Assembly (NCBI GenBank): GCA_022711115.1
Contig: JAKLFP010000012.1
Coordinates: forward strand, 1 to 48,119
DNA from: Candidatus Omnitrophota bacterium
GTDB taxonomy: Bacteria > Omnitrophota > Omnitrophia > Omnitrophales > Aquincolibacteriaceae
Reading direction: 5' to 3'
Length of the DNA stretch: 48,119 nt
Under the pieces are notes generated by a model. It was given only the letters and a program-made list of their open reading frames with translations, ran no database searches and had not been told where the DNA came from. Below are positions 1-9,134 of the stretch, in pieces. How positions within the stretch are numbered: position 1 is the stretch's first letter; each line of letters starts with the position of its first letter. The position numbers were made by a program, and so were the translations under genes.

Positions 1-2159
1 GCCCCGATCTGAAAGTCTTTTTAGATCAACTGATGCCTTTCATCCGTGAAACGAACCTCAACACCTTTTATTTTTCGTTTGATCGCAGGACCGCGGAAGC
101 GATGCTTGATGGTACGAAGGGCTATGGCCGTTCGCGGGTTCAGCCCAACGGCGGGACTTATTATCAAATGCGCGGAGAGGGCGGGGAATTGGATTGGTCG
201 AAGCATCTATTGACGCCGATGACCGTGACCCACAAGACATGGATGTCCAAATGGGACGCCCCGGATGAAACGTGGATGGAGAAGCAAGTTTCAGAGCAAG
301 TTTCAAAAGGCAAGGCGATCGGAAATGCGAAGAATGCGAACCAGCTGATTTTCCCAGAGCGGAAGGATTGGGAGAATCTGTGGGAGATCGCGCAATATGT
401 GAAACGAGAGGCAGGCGGTTTGTCACGCGCGGCATTCGGACGGTTCTGGTTTGATGCCGGGAAAGTTTCGGACATTGAGGATCTCTACCGCGCTGTGGTA
501 CAAACGAAAGATGTGTGGATGCGTCTTTTTATGCGCGGGACTTTCCGGATTCCGCTCTTTGGAAATAGTGTAGGTTCGAAAATTCAGTTGATGGGTGAAG
601 AAAGCAAAAAAGGCAAAGTGATCTTTGAAGACCCGGACAATTATTTGATGATCAACTCGCTGATCGAAGTTCCGGAGGGGGTGACGCTTAAGATCGGGAA
701 AGGAGTTGTTTTGGATCACACTCAGTTACGGATCAGGGCGAACCCCGGCGAAACGGTTTCCATTCCGGACGGCACAATCCTGATCGCCACTTCTGTGACG
801 GGGGCATTGATGGGGGAAGGTCGCCGCCGCGTGTTCTACCATTTTTCTTCTGACGAGGGGATCAATTTTGATATTCCGATTCGTGAAGATGGTTCTTCCA
901 GTTTCGCGATGTCGGTGCGAACGAAACATCATGGCAATGTCGAACTGATCCATGACCGGGAAATTGATGAAAAGTCTAGGGCATCGCTTCTGATTTATCC
1001 TAAAACGCCGATGGACACGGCGGAACCTTCAAAATTCTCTTTTGGGGATAATCTTTTGGGTGATAAAAATCATCGTGCCTTTGATTTTAAAAACAACTAT
1101 GGAAGTCTAGTGAGTTTTGTACAGTATATGCGAGGTATAGCGGGTCGCGGTGAAACCGTCAGTCGTGCCGAAATAAGATCAGCCGTGGCTGCGCCAATAT
1201 CGGGAGCATATAACATACAGACGATCGTAAGGGCGATCTCGCTGGAAACAAAGACTTTCATCCAATATTTCAACTTTGGCATTTTGCCGCACCGCCTTCT
1301 TGCGACATTCGCCTCGCAAGGGACGGCATTTATCGCTCAAGTGACTGCGGCATTAGGACTTCCCGTGCTGTTCGCGGCAGCTGAAACTGACGTTGTGCCG
1401 GCCAGTGTGGTCGAGAAAATTTTTGGCGAAAACACAAAACTTGTGGTCAATGGAAACAAGCTTCTTGCGGCAACCCAGTTGCCTGTAACGGCGCAATCGA
1501 TATCCAAACTTGGCGGCTCCGTATTGATCGGCACGGATCTGCTGCAGGTTCTGGCAAGGGAGAATCCGCGAGCGTTATTCTATCTCTTGAAAGAATTTCA
1601 TAATATGAACAATGGAATCGGGACAAAACAACCGATCCTTGTCACGGTTGGAGATTCGAAAAAGCTTCTTGCGTCTGCAAGGTCCGCTCTCATGAACCGC
1701 AATTCGGGACTTGAGGGACTCGAAATCACTGAGCGTACCGGGCTGCTGGACGCGCTTGAAGCAGGTCAAATTCTCAGGATTGTACAGCCGAAGGCAGGTG
1801 TCAGTGAAGCCGCAGCTATTAATCAGTTGATCAAGGATCAGCAAGGTGGTATGGCGACTTTGCACCTGGAGCAGGCTTTCGCGAATCAGCTGGAAGGCGG
1901 TGTGCATTTTGCGTTTGGTGAAAAGGTGAACGCAAAAGATCTTATGGTTGCGGTAGCTTTGGCGCTTGTGATCAAACATGCGGCTGAGTTGATCAAAGGT
2001 GTTCCGGATGCGCGTCTGCGTGCGGAACTTCTAAAGCAATTCGTTGCATTAAATCTGCCGGGTGTCAGTTCCCAAGGGGACAATATCTTTCTGATCAGCC
2101 AGATCGAGAAGCTGGTCATGCAATTTGAAGCGTCAGCCTATATCGCTGTGATGGCGTAA
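1..2159 (+). CDS. Large protein with UDP-sugar pyrophosphorylase-like segment (5' partial)
   Basis: The reading frame is open to the window edge (from base 3), so the first ATG at 33 is probably internal and the true start lies upstream. The stretch encoded at about 600-800 (DNYLMINSLIEVPEG, then a GKGVVLDHTQLRIRANPG run) resembles the left-handed beta-helix end of eukaryotic-type UDP-glucose/UDP-sugar pyrophosphorylases. The nucleotidyltransferase core would then lie mostly upstream. I recognise no family in the C-terminal 400 or so residues, which are rich in Ala, Leu, Ile and Val and contain an LVTVGDSKKLLASA segment. There is no membrane segment near the end. Very long composite proteins of this kind are known in Omnitrophota. 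The UDPGP reading is moderately supported; the overall function is unknown. Confidence 0.6.
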   Translation, partial: PDLKVFLDQLMPFIRETNLNTFYFSFDRRTAEAMLDGTKGYGRSRVQPNGGTYYQMRGEGGELDWSKHLLTPMTVTHKTWMSKWDAPDETWMEKQVSEQVSKGKAIGNAKNANQLIFPERKDWENLWEIAQYVKREAGGLSRAAFGRFWFDAGKVSDIEDLYRAVVQTKDVWMRLFMRGTFRIPLFGNSVGSKIQLMGEESKKGKVIFEDPDNYLMINSLIEVPEGVTLKIGKGVVLDHTQLRIRANPGETVSIPDGTILIATSVTGALMGEGRRRVFYHFSSDEGINFDIPIREDGSSSFAMSVRTKHHGNVELIHDREIDEKSRASLLIYPKTPMDTAEPSKFSFGDNLLGDKNHRAFDFKNNYGSLVSFVQYMRGIAGRGETVSRAEIRSAVAAPISGAYNIQTIVRAISLETKTFIQYFNFGILPHRLLATFASQGTAFIAQVTAALGLPVLFAAAETDVVPASVVEKIFGENTKLVVNGNKLLAATQLPVTAQSISKLGGSVLIGTDLLQVLARENPRALFYLLKEFHNMNNGIGTKQPILVTVGDSKKLLASARSALMNRNSGLEGLEITERTGLLDALEAGQILRIVQPKAGVSEAAAINQLIKDQQGGMATLHLEQAFANQLEGGVHFAFGEKVNAKDLMVAVALALVIKHAAELIKGVPDARLRAELLKQFVALNLPGVSSQGDNIFLISQIEKLVMQFEASAYIAVMA

Positions 2160-2182
2160 GGTCACACGCCGCATCAAAGTTC

Positions 2183-2219
2183 AAGCGCACCGTGGAAAAT
2201 CTCCATGGTGCGCTTTTTG
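2183..2219 (+). terminator. Intrinsic terminator after the first gene
   Basis: The arms AAGCGCACC (2183-2191) and GGTGCGCTT (2207-2215) are perfect complements. Partial inner pairing (GTGGA with TCCAT) extends the stem, and a T run follows. The hairpin lies 23 bases after the stop at 2159 and just before the tyrS promoter, so it separates two transcription units. Confidence 0.9.
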
Positions 2220-2228
2220 CTTGTCTGC

Positions 2229-2257
2229 TTGTCACTTTTCGATTCCACTGCTAGAAT
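2229..2257 (+). promoter_or_regulatory. Sigma-70 type promoter for tyrS
   Basis: TTGTCA (2229-2234), a 17-base spacer and TAGAAT (2252-2257) form a good housekeeping promoter directly after the terminator. A start near 2264 leaves a leader of about 35 bases before the ATG at 2299. It also rules out the upstream TTG at 2221 as the translation start. Confidence 0.75.
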
Positions 2258-2298
2258 ATCCCAAGTTTCTAACCCTTTATCAATTTGGGACTTACAGA

Positions 2299-3510
2299 AT
2301 GTTTACATCAGTCCAGGAACAACTTCAGGTTTTCCGTGAAAACATCGTGGATCTGATTTCGGAAAAAGAACTCGCGTCAAAGATTGAATCCTCCATTCAA
2401 AAAAAGCGTCCCCTTCGCATCAAATATGGCGCCGATCCTTCTGCGCCTGACCTTCATCTTGGTCACACCGTGCCGCTTCGTAAGTTGCGTCAGCTGCAGG
2501 ACTTAGGTCATCTCGTTGTTTTTATCATAGGAGATTTTACAGCCCTGGTGGGTGATCCTTCCGGGAAATCCGAGACACGTCCCATGCTGTCCGAAGATCA
2601 GGTTCGTGAAAATGCCAAGACATATCAAGAGCAAGTGTTCCGTATTCTTGACAAGAAAAAAACGGAAGTTCGGTACAATTCTGAATGGCTTGGGAAAATG
2701 AGACCCGGAGATTTTTTGAAACTGACAGCGCAATATACCGTAGCGCGTATCCTGGAACGCGATGATTTCAGCAAACGTTATAAAACCGGCCAGCCAATTG
2801 CGCTTGTGGAGTTTCTTTACCCGCTTTTGCAAGGGCATGATTCGGTGGTGATTGCATCGGATGTCGAGATCGGCGGGACGGATCAGATGTTTAACCTTCT
2901 GGTCGGACGCGAGCTTCAGAAAACAGACGGACAGGAACCGCAGGTGGTCATGACACTGCCGCTCATCGAAGGCACGGATGGTGTCCAAAAGATGTCCAAA
3001 AGTCTCAACAATCATATCGCGCTGAAAGACACACCGCGCGAAATGTTCGGTAAGGTGATGTCAATCTCCGATGCGATGATGGAACGTTATTACCGCTATG
3101 TCAGCGCGATGCCAATAAAAAAAGTGGAGGACATTGTGCAAGGGCTTAAGACGGGGGAACTTCATCCGCGTGAAATGAAAGCACAGCTTGCTGAGCGTCT
3201 TGTCTCACTTTTTTATTCCGAAGAAACGGCTAGGCAAGCCCGTCAGGAATTTGATGAAATTTTCAAGAACAAGGGGTTGCCCGATGAGATCCCCACGATC
3301 AAGATTTCTCAAAGAACGATTGATGTTGTCAGTCTTCTCATGGAAGCAAAGCTGGTCGCAAGTAAATCCGAAGCACGCCGATTGATTGAACAAGGCGGGG
3401 TCAAGATCGGTCATCAGAAGGTTTCGGATTCGAAAGCAATTCTTACGATGGGAGAACCTTTCGTGCTGCAGTGCGGGAAGCGGAAATTTGCGCGCATTGA
3501 ACCATCCTGA
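2299..3510 (+). CDS. tyrS: Tyrosyl-tRNA synthetase
   Basis: This class I aminoacyl-tRNA synthetase charges tRNA-Tyr with tyrosine in the cytoplasm. The 403-residue product has the HIGH-like segment YGADPSAPDLHLGH near residue 45, the substrate region GGTDQMFNLLVGR, the KMSKS loop (QKMSKSLNN) and a C-terminal S4-like RNA-binding domain (SEARRLIEQGGVKIG). Length and motifs fit the longer bacterial TyrS type (TyrZ/TyrRS-beta). I chose ATG 2299 because the frame can be opened further up to a TTG at 2221, but that falls within the promoter. The ABC gene follows after 16 bases. Confidence 0.95.
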   Translation: MFTSVQEQLQVFRENIVDLISEKELASKIESSIQKKRPLRIKYGADPSAPDLHLGHTVPLRKLRQLQDLGHLVVFIIGDFTALVGDPSGKSETRPMLSEDQVRENAKTYQEQVFRILDKKKTEVRYNSEWLGKMRPGDFLKLTAQYTVARILERDDFSKRYKTGQPIALVEFLYPLLQGHDSVVIASDVEIGGTDQMFNLLVGRELQKTDGQEPQVVMTLPLIEGTDGVQKMSKSLNNHIALKDTPREMFGKVMSISDAMMERYYRYVSAMPIKKVEDIVQGLKTGELHPREMKAQLAERLVSLFYSEETARQARQEFDEIFKNKGLPDEIPTIKISQRTIDVVSLLMEAKLVASKSEARRLIEQGGVKIGHQKVSDSKAILTMGEPFVLQCGKRKFARIEPS

Positions 3511-3526
3511 CCCAAGACGATCCTTT

Positions 3527-4519
3527 ATGAGCGCTTCCCATTCTGACAGTTTGATACGGTTCGAAAGCATCTCCAAAAAATACGGAAATTTTCAAGCTCT
3601 CCAAAATGTTTCTTTTGAGATCCGAGAAGGCGAGATCGTGGGATTTCTCGGTCCGAATGGTGCCGGCAAAACGACCGCGTTGAGAATTCTAGCTGGTTTT
3701 TTTCCTCCTTCGAGTGGTCGAGTTTTTATCCGCGGCTTGGATCTTTTTAAATATCCTCACGAGGCAAAACGCGCCCTCGGGTATCTACCAGAGTCTGTCA
3801 ATCTTTATCCCGACATGAAGGTGGGTGAGTATCTCCGGTTTGTTGCAAAGCTTAAGGGAGTTCCTTCCCGCGAACAAAAACTCCATGTGCAGAACAAAAT
3901 GGAGCTTTGCGGTTTGACCGAGGTGGAGCGGCGCTTGATTGGCCGGCTTTCCAAGGGATATCGGCAGCGCGTGGGGATTGCGCAAGCGCTTATTTCAGAA
4001 CCTTCCGTGCTTGTGTTAGATGAACCGACGACCGGGCTTGACCCTCAACAGATCACGCAAATCCGCGAATTGATCCGGGCGATTGGGCATCACCGTGCCG
4101 TGATCCTGTCGACACATATTTTGCCGGAAGTTTCCATGCTCTGTAATCGTGTGCTGATGATTCACCAAGGGAAGATCCTGGCAAGCGGGACCGTGGGTGA
4201 GCTCGAAGCGTTTCTGAAAGACCGCGAGGTGATCCACATGATGATTAAAGAACGGGCGCATATGGAAATCGCGCTCCGTCTTTTGAGATCTTTTCCCGGC
4301 ATTGAGGATCTCAAGGCAACGGAAACTTCTAGAAAAGAGATCTCCATTTCTTTTGAAACGACGTGCGATGAAGATCTCAGATTGAAGATTTCAAAACTGC
4401 TGGTCGAAAACGACATTTCTCTGATTGAGATCCAGCGGGTTCCGTTGACATTGGAAGATATTTTCCTGGGCCTTCTCAAACAGGGGAAATTCGCGCAGCG
4501 GTCCGGAGGTCATGTATGA
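3527..4519 (+). CDS. ABC transporter ATP-binding protein (GldA-like)
   Basis: This is the ATPase subunit of an ABC-2 type system. Of its 330 residues, the Walker A motif GPNGAGKTT is at about 42-50. The signature LSKGYRQRVGIAQAL, the Walker B VLVLDEPTTGLDP and the switch STHILPEV follow in order. A C-terminal extension of about 100 residues is typical of this exporter subfamily. The start at 3527 begins the family-like MSASHSDSLIRFESISKKYG and avoids a long overlap with tyrS. Its stop overlaps the permease start by ATGA. Together with the next three genes it resembles the GldA-GldF-GldG set of Bacteroidetes, but the substrate cannot be read from sequence. Confidence 0.9.
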   Translation: MSASHSDSLIRFESISKKYGNFQALQNVSFEIREGEIVGFLGPNGAGKTTALRILAGFFPPSSGRVFIRGLDLFKYPHEAKRALGYLPESVNLYPDMKVGEYLRFVAKLKGVPSREQKLHVQNKMELCGLTEVERRLIGRLSKGYRQRVGIAQALISEPSVLVLDEPTTGLDPQQITQIRELIRAIGHHRAVILSTHILPEVSMLCNRVLMIHQGKILASGTVGELEAFLKDREVIHMMIKERAHMEIALRLLRSFPGIEDLKATETSRKEISISFETTCDEDLRLKISKLLVENDISLIEIQRVPLTLEDIFLGLLKQGKFAQRSGGHV

Positions 4520-5295
4520 ACAAAATCCTGGCGATAGCAAAGAGGGAGTTCGCAAGCTATTTTCATTCGTGGATTGGGGTGTTAACAGGGGTGATGTTCT
4601 TGCTGATCTCGGGTGTTTTTTTTGTGGTCCTTGTATTGAACTATGTGAAGATCTCCATGAATCCCCAGCAATTTGGTTTATCGAATTTTTCCGGGATCAG
4701 CCAGACCCAGTTTGTTTTCGGATCTTTTTTTACAAATCTGAATGTCTTGCTTCTTTTTATGGTCCCTATTTTGACCATGCGGTCTTTTGCCGAAGAACGA
4801 CGGCAGGAAACCCTGGAAATCCTTTTCACTTATCCGTTATCGGATTTTGAAATTGTCATCGGGAAACAACTCGGGATCATTTGGTTTTTTGAAGTTTTGA
4901 TGCTTCCCTTGCTCGGCTATATGGCGGTGTTTTATTGGATCGGCGGGCAGTTTGATTGGGGGCCGACGCTTCTTGGCTTCCTGGGGTTTTGGTTTTTGGG
5001 CATGGCTTATCTTGCGGCTGGTGTTTTTATCTCAACCTTGACCAAGCATCCGGTGGTAAGTGCCTTGGGGACGTTCAGCATTTTGGTTTTATTCTGGATC
5101 TTTGAGTGGGTGGCCGGTATTACCGACGGTATCTGGGGAAGGATTTTTTCGGAGCTTTCTCCGTTGGACCACTACAAAAACTTTTCGGTCGGGATCTTGA
5201 GTCTCCAGGATCTGGTTTATTTTTTATTTTTCTTTTTTTATTTTTTATTCCTGACGCTGCGTTCCATTGAGACAAGGCATTGGAAGACTTCATGA
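4516..5295 (+). CDS. ABC-2 type permease (GldF-like)
   Basis: The 259-residue product is an inner-membrane protein with about six hydrophobic segments: near residues 18-40, 68-85, 110-140, 155-178, 185-205 and 230-250. The motif RSFAEERRQETLEILFTYPL lies in the loop after the second helix and is characteristic of ABC-2 permeases, including GldF. It overlaps the ATPase gene upstream and the GldG-like gene downstream by ATGA junctions, so the subunits are probably translated in fixed proportion. No substrate is evident. Confidence 0.88.
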   Translation: MNKILAIAKREFASYFHSWIGVLTGVMFLLISGVFFVVLVLNYVKISMNPQQFGLSNFSGISQTQFVFGSFFTNLNVLLLFMVPILTMRSFAEERRQETLEILFTYPLSDFEIVIGKQLGIIWFFEVLMLPLLGYMAVFYWIGGQFDWGPTLLGFLGFWFLGMAYLAAGVFISTLTKHPVVSALGTFSILVLFWIFEWVAGITDGIWGRIFSELSPLDHYKNFSVGILSLQDLVYFLFFFFYFLFLTLRSIETRHWKTS

Positions 5296-6656
5296 GACAA
5301 TTTTTTCTAAGGTTCCAACTTTTTTTTGAGGCGGTGATTTTGATCGCGACGCTGGGGTTGGTTTTTGCCTTGATCCATCCGTTTTATCACCGCTGGGATT
5401 TTACTCGGGAAAAAATCTACTCGCTTCCCAATGCCACGGCGGGCGTTCTCCGTGATTTAAAGGGGAAAAGAATCGATTTGCTGCTTTTCTTCCAAAAAGA
5501 AGATCCGATGCGTCAAAGCCTTGATGTTTTTCTGAAGGAATGCCTGCGGCATCATCCTGATTTTCACTTTGATTTTTATGACCCGAACCGGCGTCCGCAG
5601 CTTGCCCGCAAATTTAATATCACTCAGGCGAGGACGATCATTCTGAGAGCCGAAAATCGGGAAGAGCGGCTGGTGAATCCGGACGAGGAGGGTTTTACGA
5701 ATGCGTTCCTGAGGCTTTTGCATCCCAGGGATATGAGCATTTGTTTTGTAAACGGTCATGGCGAGGTGGATATTTCTTCGGGTGATCCGACCGGGTATCT
5801 GAAATTTCGTACTTCGCTCGAAGGTTATAATGTCAAAGTCCATGAGATCGTGCTTTTACGCGATCATGTTCCGGATTCCTGTCAGGTGGTTGTGCTTGGC
5901 GGGCCTCATTTGGAATTGGAGCCTGCGGAGCTCGAAGACCTTGACAAGGCTTTTGAAAACGGGAAGAGCCTTTTCTTGATGTTCGATCCGATGGATCCCG
6001 GAACCGGGAAAGCCTTCGTGAATTTTTCAAAAAAATTCGGTATCGAATTAGGAGAAAATGTTATTGTCGATAAAGTAAGCCGCCTGACGGGCGGTGATTT
6101 TCTCATGCCGCTCGTGAACCAGTACGTGACAGAGCATGCGGTTTCAAAGAACATCAAACGCGCCTCTTTTTTTCCGTTAATACGCAGTGTTCAGCCTTCC
6201 ACCGAAGGTCCTCCTGAGGACCTTGAAGTGACGCCGCTTGCACTGACGAGCGACGGGAGTTGGGCTGAAACCGATTTGTCAAAATTAGAAAGTGGAACCG
6301 CCGTTTTTGATGTCAAGACTGATATCGCGGGCCCCATGCCCATTGCGGTTGCGGTGGAACCGAAAGCGGAAAAGGCAAATCAACCCGGCAGGATCATCGC
6401 CGTCGGCGACAGTGATTTTTTGTCGAATGCCTATTTGGATCTCTCTGGCAACAGAGAACTTGGATTAAGCATGATCCGGTGGCTTACGAAAGATGACCGT
6501 TTTATCGATGTCAGACGTCCGGAACTCCGTTTCCAGCCCCTGCTTCTTGATGTGCCGAAACGCACAGCATTATTGACGATCGTGCTTGGGGTTTTTCCTG
6601 TAATCTTCTTCATCTTTGGGTTTCTCTACCTTCTTTTCAGATCCAGGAATTCATGA
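5292..6656 (+). CDS. GldG-like ABC auxiliary protein
   Basis: The 454-residue protein has an N-terminal membrane helix (about residues 8-30), a large periplasmic domain and a C-terminal helix (about 425-448) ending in a short basic tail. The segment ICFVNGHGEVDISS is the hallmark of the GldG/ABC-auxiliary family (PF09822). GVGD-type features recur near IIAVGDSDFLSN. I prefer ATG 5292, which makes the ATGA overlap with the permease, over the ATG at 5280. In Bacteroidetes GldG works with GldA and GldF in gliding and type IX-linked functions. Homologous operons occur in many non-gliding phyla, so gliding should not be assumed here. Confidence 0.85.
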   Translation: MRQFFLRFQLFFEAVILIATLGLVFALIHPFYHRWDFTREKIYSLPNATAGVLRDLKGKRIDLLLFFQKEDPMRQSLDVFLKECLRHHPDFHFDFYDPNRRPQLARKFNITQARTIILRAENREERLVNPDEEGFTNAFLRLLHPRDMSICFVNGHGEVDISSGDPTGYLKFRTSLEGYNVKVHEIVLLRDHVPDSCQVVVLGGPHLELEPAELEDLDKAFENGKSLFLMFDPMDPGTGKAFVNFSKKFGIELGENVIVDKVSRLTGGDFLMPLVNQYVTEHAVSKNIKRASFFPLIRSVQPSTEGPPEDLEVTPLALTSDGSWAETDLSKLESGTAVFDVKTDIAGPMPIAVAVEPKAEKANQPGRIIAVGDSDFLSNAYLDLSGNRELGLSMIRWLTKDDRFIDVRRPELRFQPLLLDVPKRTALLTIVLGVFPVIFFIFGFLYLLFRSRNS

Positions 6657-7633
6657 ACTTCGGCAGGACAATCATTTTCAGCATTCTTTTCGCCTTGGTC
6701 GTTGGGGTCTATGGTTATCAGCAGCATCTTCAAAAACAGGCTCTTGTTAATGTCCCCGATGAAGTGAATCGGAAAGTCTTTTTCGAAAAATCAAACAAGA
6801 TCCGACAAATCGAGATCCTTGATCACGTTAAAAATTCCAGAATTGTGCTTCGGAATAACGATGGAAAGTGGTCGCTGGAGTCTCCGGTCCGGTATCCCGC
6901 GGATTTTAATATAGTGGAAGGGCTTGCGATGACCGCGCGGTGGTTCGGCAAACAACCGAGATTGCGCGCCGAAAAAGATTGGGAAGAATACGGCCTGGCA
7001 AAGCCGGAGGTTGAGATGATGTATGAGGTGACGGGCAAGAAAGCGGAGAAACTTTTGATCGGAGCAAAATCACCGATCGGGGATGCGGTCTTTTGCAAAT
7101 GGGATTCCGAGCGCGGTTATTTTTTGATTCCCAGCGCAGCCAAGGCAGCTTTGCTGCAAAGCGTTTATAGTTTACGCGAGAAACGTGTTTTTCGTTTGCC
7201 GGAAGAAGCCTACGGCAAAGTTTCTGTGGAAATGGGAAAACACAGTTACCAATGGAAAAGAGATCAAGGGGATTGGTTCTGGCTGGAACCGGTTTCCAAA
7301 TTCGGCAAAAAAATCCCCATCGAGAGAATGAGATTGATCTTGAATGCCCTCCAGAATCTTTATATTAAGGAATATCTGGATGAAAATAAAAAATCCAAAG
7401 CCGAACTTGGTTTTTTTATCATCCATGATCGTATCCGGATCGAAGCAGGGCCTGGCGTATCGGAAGTGTTTCACTTCGGGAATGAGGTGCCTGAGAAAAA
7501 TGCCTACTATGGATTTCGCGAGGGGGAAGACGTTGTCTTTCTCATCGATCGCGAAAAGGTTTTTGAATTTCTGGATCTGCTGGAAGCAATTGAGAAAGGC
7601 AAGATCTTTTCGGTCGAGAAGGTGGCGTCATGA
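6653..7633 (+). CDS. DUF4340 domain protein
   Basis: The 326-residue protein has one N-terminal membrane helix (residues about 5-20) followed by a soluble, probably periplasmic, region. That region contains the DUF4340 pattern of repeated strand motifs, for example WSLESPVRYPADFNIVEG and WFWLEPVSKFGKKIP. DUF4340 genes very commonly follow gldA-gldF-gldG-like genes. The ATGA overlaps on both sides place it as the fourth member of this ABC unit. No catalytic residues are known for the family. It may be an accessory periplasmic subunit; this is inferred from context. Confidence 0.8.
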   Translation: MNFGRTIIFSILFALVVGVYGYQQHLQKQALVNVPDEVNRKVFFEKSNKIRQIEILDHVKNSRIVLRNNDGKWSLESPVRYPADFNIVEGLAMTARWFGKQPRLRAEKDWEEYGLAKPEVEMMYEVTGKKAEKLLIGAKSPIGDAVFCKWDSERGYFLIPSAAKAALLQSVYSLREKRVFRLPEEAYGKVSVEMGKHSYQWKRDQGDWFWLEPVSKFGKKIPIERMRLILNALQNLYIKEYLDENKKSKAELGFFIIHDRIRIEAGPGVSEVFHFGNEVPEKNAYYGFREGEDVVFLIDREKVFEFLDLLEAIEKGKIFSVEKVAS

Positions 7634-8322
7634 GTGCGGTTTCAAATATCCAGGAATTAAAACGATCGATCCGGGAAACCGCGGACAAAGCGGGGCGTGA
7701 CCCTGCCGGGATCGGCCTTGTTATCGTGACCAAAACCGTTTTGCCTGAGAAAATCTTGGAAGCTTATGGAGCGGGGGAGCGGGATTTTGGCGAAAACCGT
7801 GTGCAGGAATGGCAGGATAAAAAAGAGACTCTTCCGACAGACATTCGTTGGCATTTGATCGGGCATCTCCAAACCAATAAAGTGAAATATGTGGTCGGCA
7901 AAAGCACATTAATCCATTCGCTGGACCGACTGGAGCTTGCGGACGCGATTGAAAAACAAGCCGCAGGCAAGGGGATTGCGGAAGTTCCGTGTCTTGTGCA
8001 GGTCAATATGTCCGGAGAAGAAAGCAAATTCGGCCTGGATCCGGCACAAGTGGAAAGTTTCATGAAACAGATAACAGGAAAATCCGCGATTAAAATCAAA
8101 GGGCTCATGACGATTGGTCCTTTGACAGAAGATGAGGCGAGAATCCGTGACTGTTTTCGGAAGACCCGCCAACTTTTTGAAGATCTCAGCATGCGATTCC
8201 GGGAACATCACTGGGAAGTGCTTTCGATGGGAATGTCGGCTGATTATAAAATTGCCATTGAAGAAGGAGCAAATATGCTTAGAATTGGATCTTTAGTCTT
8301 TCCGCGAGGAGCAGTCAAATGA
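7630..8322 (+). CDS. yggS: PLP homeostasis protein, YggS family
   Basis: The protein is a 230-residue single-domain fold III pyridoxal-phosphate-binding protein. The expected PLP lysine is K35 in LVIVTKTV. Other family signatures are the DFGENRVQEWQDK segment, the WHLIGHLQTNKVKYV segment and the C-terminal LSMGMSADYKIAIEEGANMLRIG. YggS has no known catalytic activity; it maintains vitamin B6 and amino-acid pools. Coupling to proC (ATGA overlap) and nearness to yggT is a widely conserved arrangement. The ATGA junction with the DUF4340 gene puts it in the same run as the ABC genes. Confidence 0.95.
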   Translation: MSAVSNIQELKRSIRETADKAGRDPAGIGLVIVTKTVLPEKILEAYGAGERDFGENRVQEWQDKKETLPTDIRWHLIGHLQTNKVKYVVGKSTLIHSLDRLELADAIEKQAAGKGIAEVPCLVQVNMSGEESKFGLDPAQVESFMKQITGKSAIKIKGLMTIGPLTEDEARIRDCFRKTRQLFEDLSMRFREHHWEVLSMGMSADYKIAIEEGANMLRIGSLVFPRGAVK

Positions 8323-9134
8323 GGAAGCTAGGGTCTAAAAAAATCGGATTAGTCGGCGTCGGAAATATGGGGACTTCTATTCTTGAGGGGATTCTCAAGA
8401 ACAATATTCTAACCCATTCAAATATATGGGTTTATGATAAGATCTCAGAAAAGGCAAAAAATTTTTCAAAAAAAACCCACGTTCATATTGCATCGTCGAT
8501 CAAAGAACTTTGCCAGAAAACAGATGTTCTTCTCTTAGGGATCAAACCGCAGGATTTTTCGGATTTTGCGTCTATGAATAAAAGTTTCCTGAAAAAAAAG
8601 CACTGTATCATTTCCATATTGGCGGGTCTTACGACAGAAAGGATCCAAAAAGCGCTTGGGAAGGAGCTTTTTGTGGTTCGGGCGATGCCGAATTTGTGCG
8701 CAAAGGTCGGCGAATCGATGACGATTCTCTGCGGTAAAAACAGAGGCTGGCTTTCTTATGCAAAAATCCTTTTTGCGGGATGCGGTGTTGTGGCGGTGCT
8801 GCCGGAAAAAAAACTGGATCTTGTCACGGCCGTGAGCGGCAGTGGTCCTGCCTATTTTTTCCATCTTATGGAATTGATGACAGATTTTGGCGTCAAACAG
8901 GGATTGCCGGAAAAAGTGGCGGCGACCTTAGCAGTCCAAACCGGCGTCGGTGCAACGCTTCTGGCCAAAGGATCTGAATTTTCCTGCCAAGCACTTCGAG
9001 AAAAGGTGACTTCCAAGAAGGGGACGACGGAAGCGGCGTTGAATATTTTAAAACAAAAAAAATTCGGGAAAATTTTTCATCAGGCGCTTAGGGCAGCGAT
9101 GAGACGAAGTCGCGCGCTTCGAAGGAGGATGTAA
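8319..9134 (+). CDS. proC: Pyrroline-5-carboxylate reductase
   Basis: ProC reduces pyrroline-5-carboxylate to proline with NAD(P)H in the cytoplasm. The 271-residue protein begins with a dinucleotide-binding motif GLVGVGNMGTSI. Further along it carries AVSGSGPAYFF and the family signature LREKVTSKKGTTEAAL. The signature is slightly unusual, with SKKG where SPGG is common. The protein ends in a very basic tail (RRSRALRRRM). The start at 8319 overlaps yggS by ATGA, and the stop overlaps the yggT start by one base. Confidence 0.95.
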   Translation: MRKLGSKKIGLVGVGNMGTSILEGILKNNILTHSNIWVYDKISEKAKNFSKKTHVHIASSIKELCQKTDVLLLGIKPQDFSDFASMNKSFLKKKHCIISILAGLTTERIQKALGKELFVVRAMPNLCAKVGESMTILCGKNRGWLSYAKILFAGCGVVAVLPEKKLDLVTAVSGSGPAYFFHLMELMTDFGVKQGLPEKVAATLAVQTGVGATLLAKGSEFSCQALREKVTSKKGTTEAALNILKQKKFGKIFHQALRAAMRRSRALRRRM

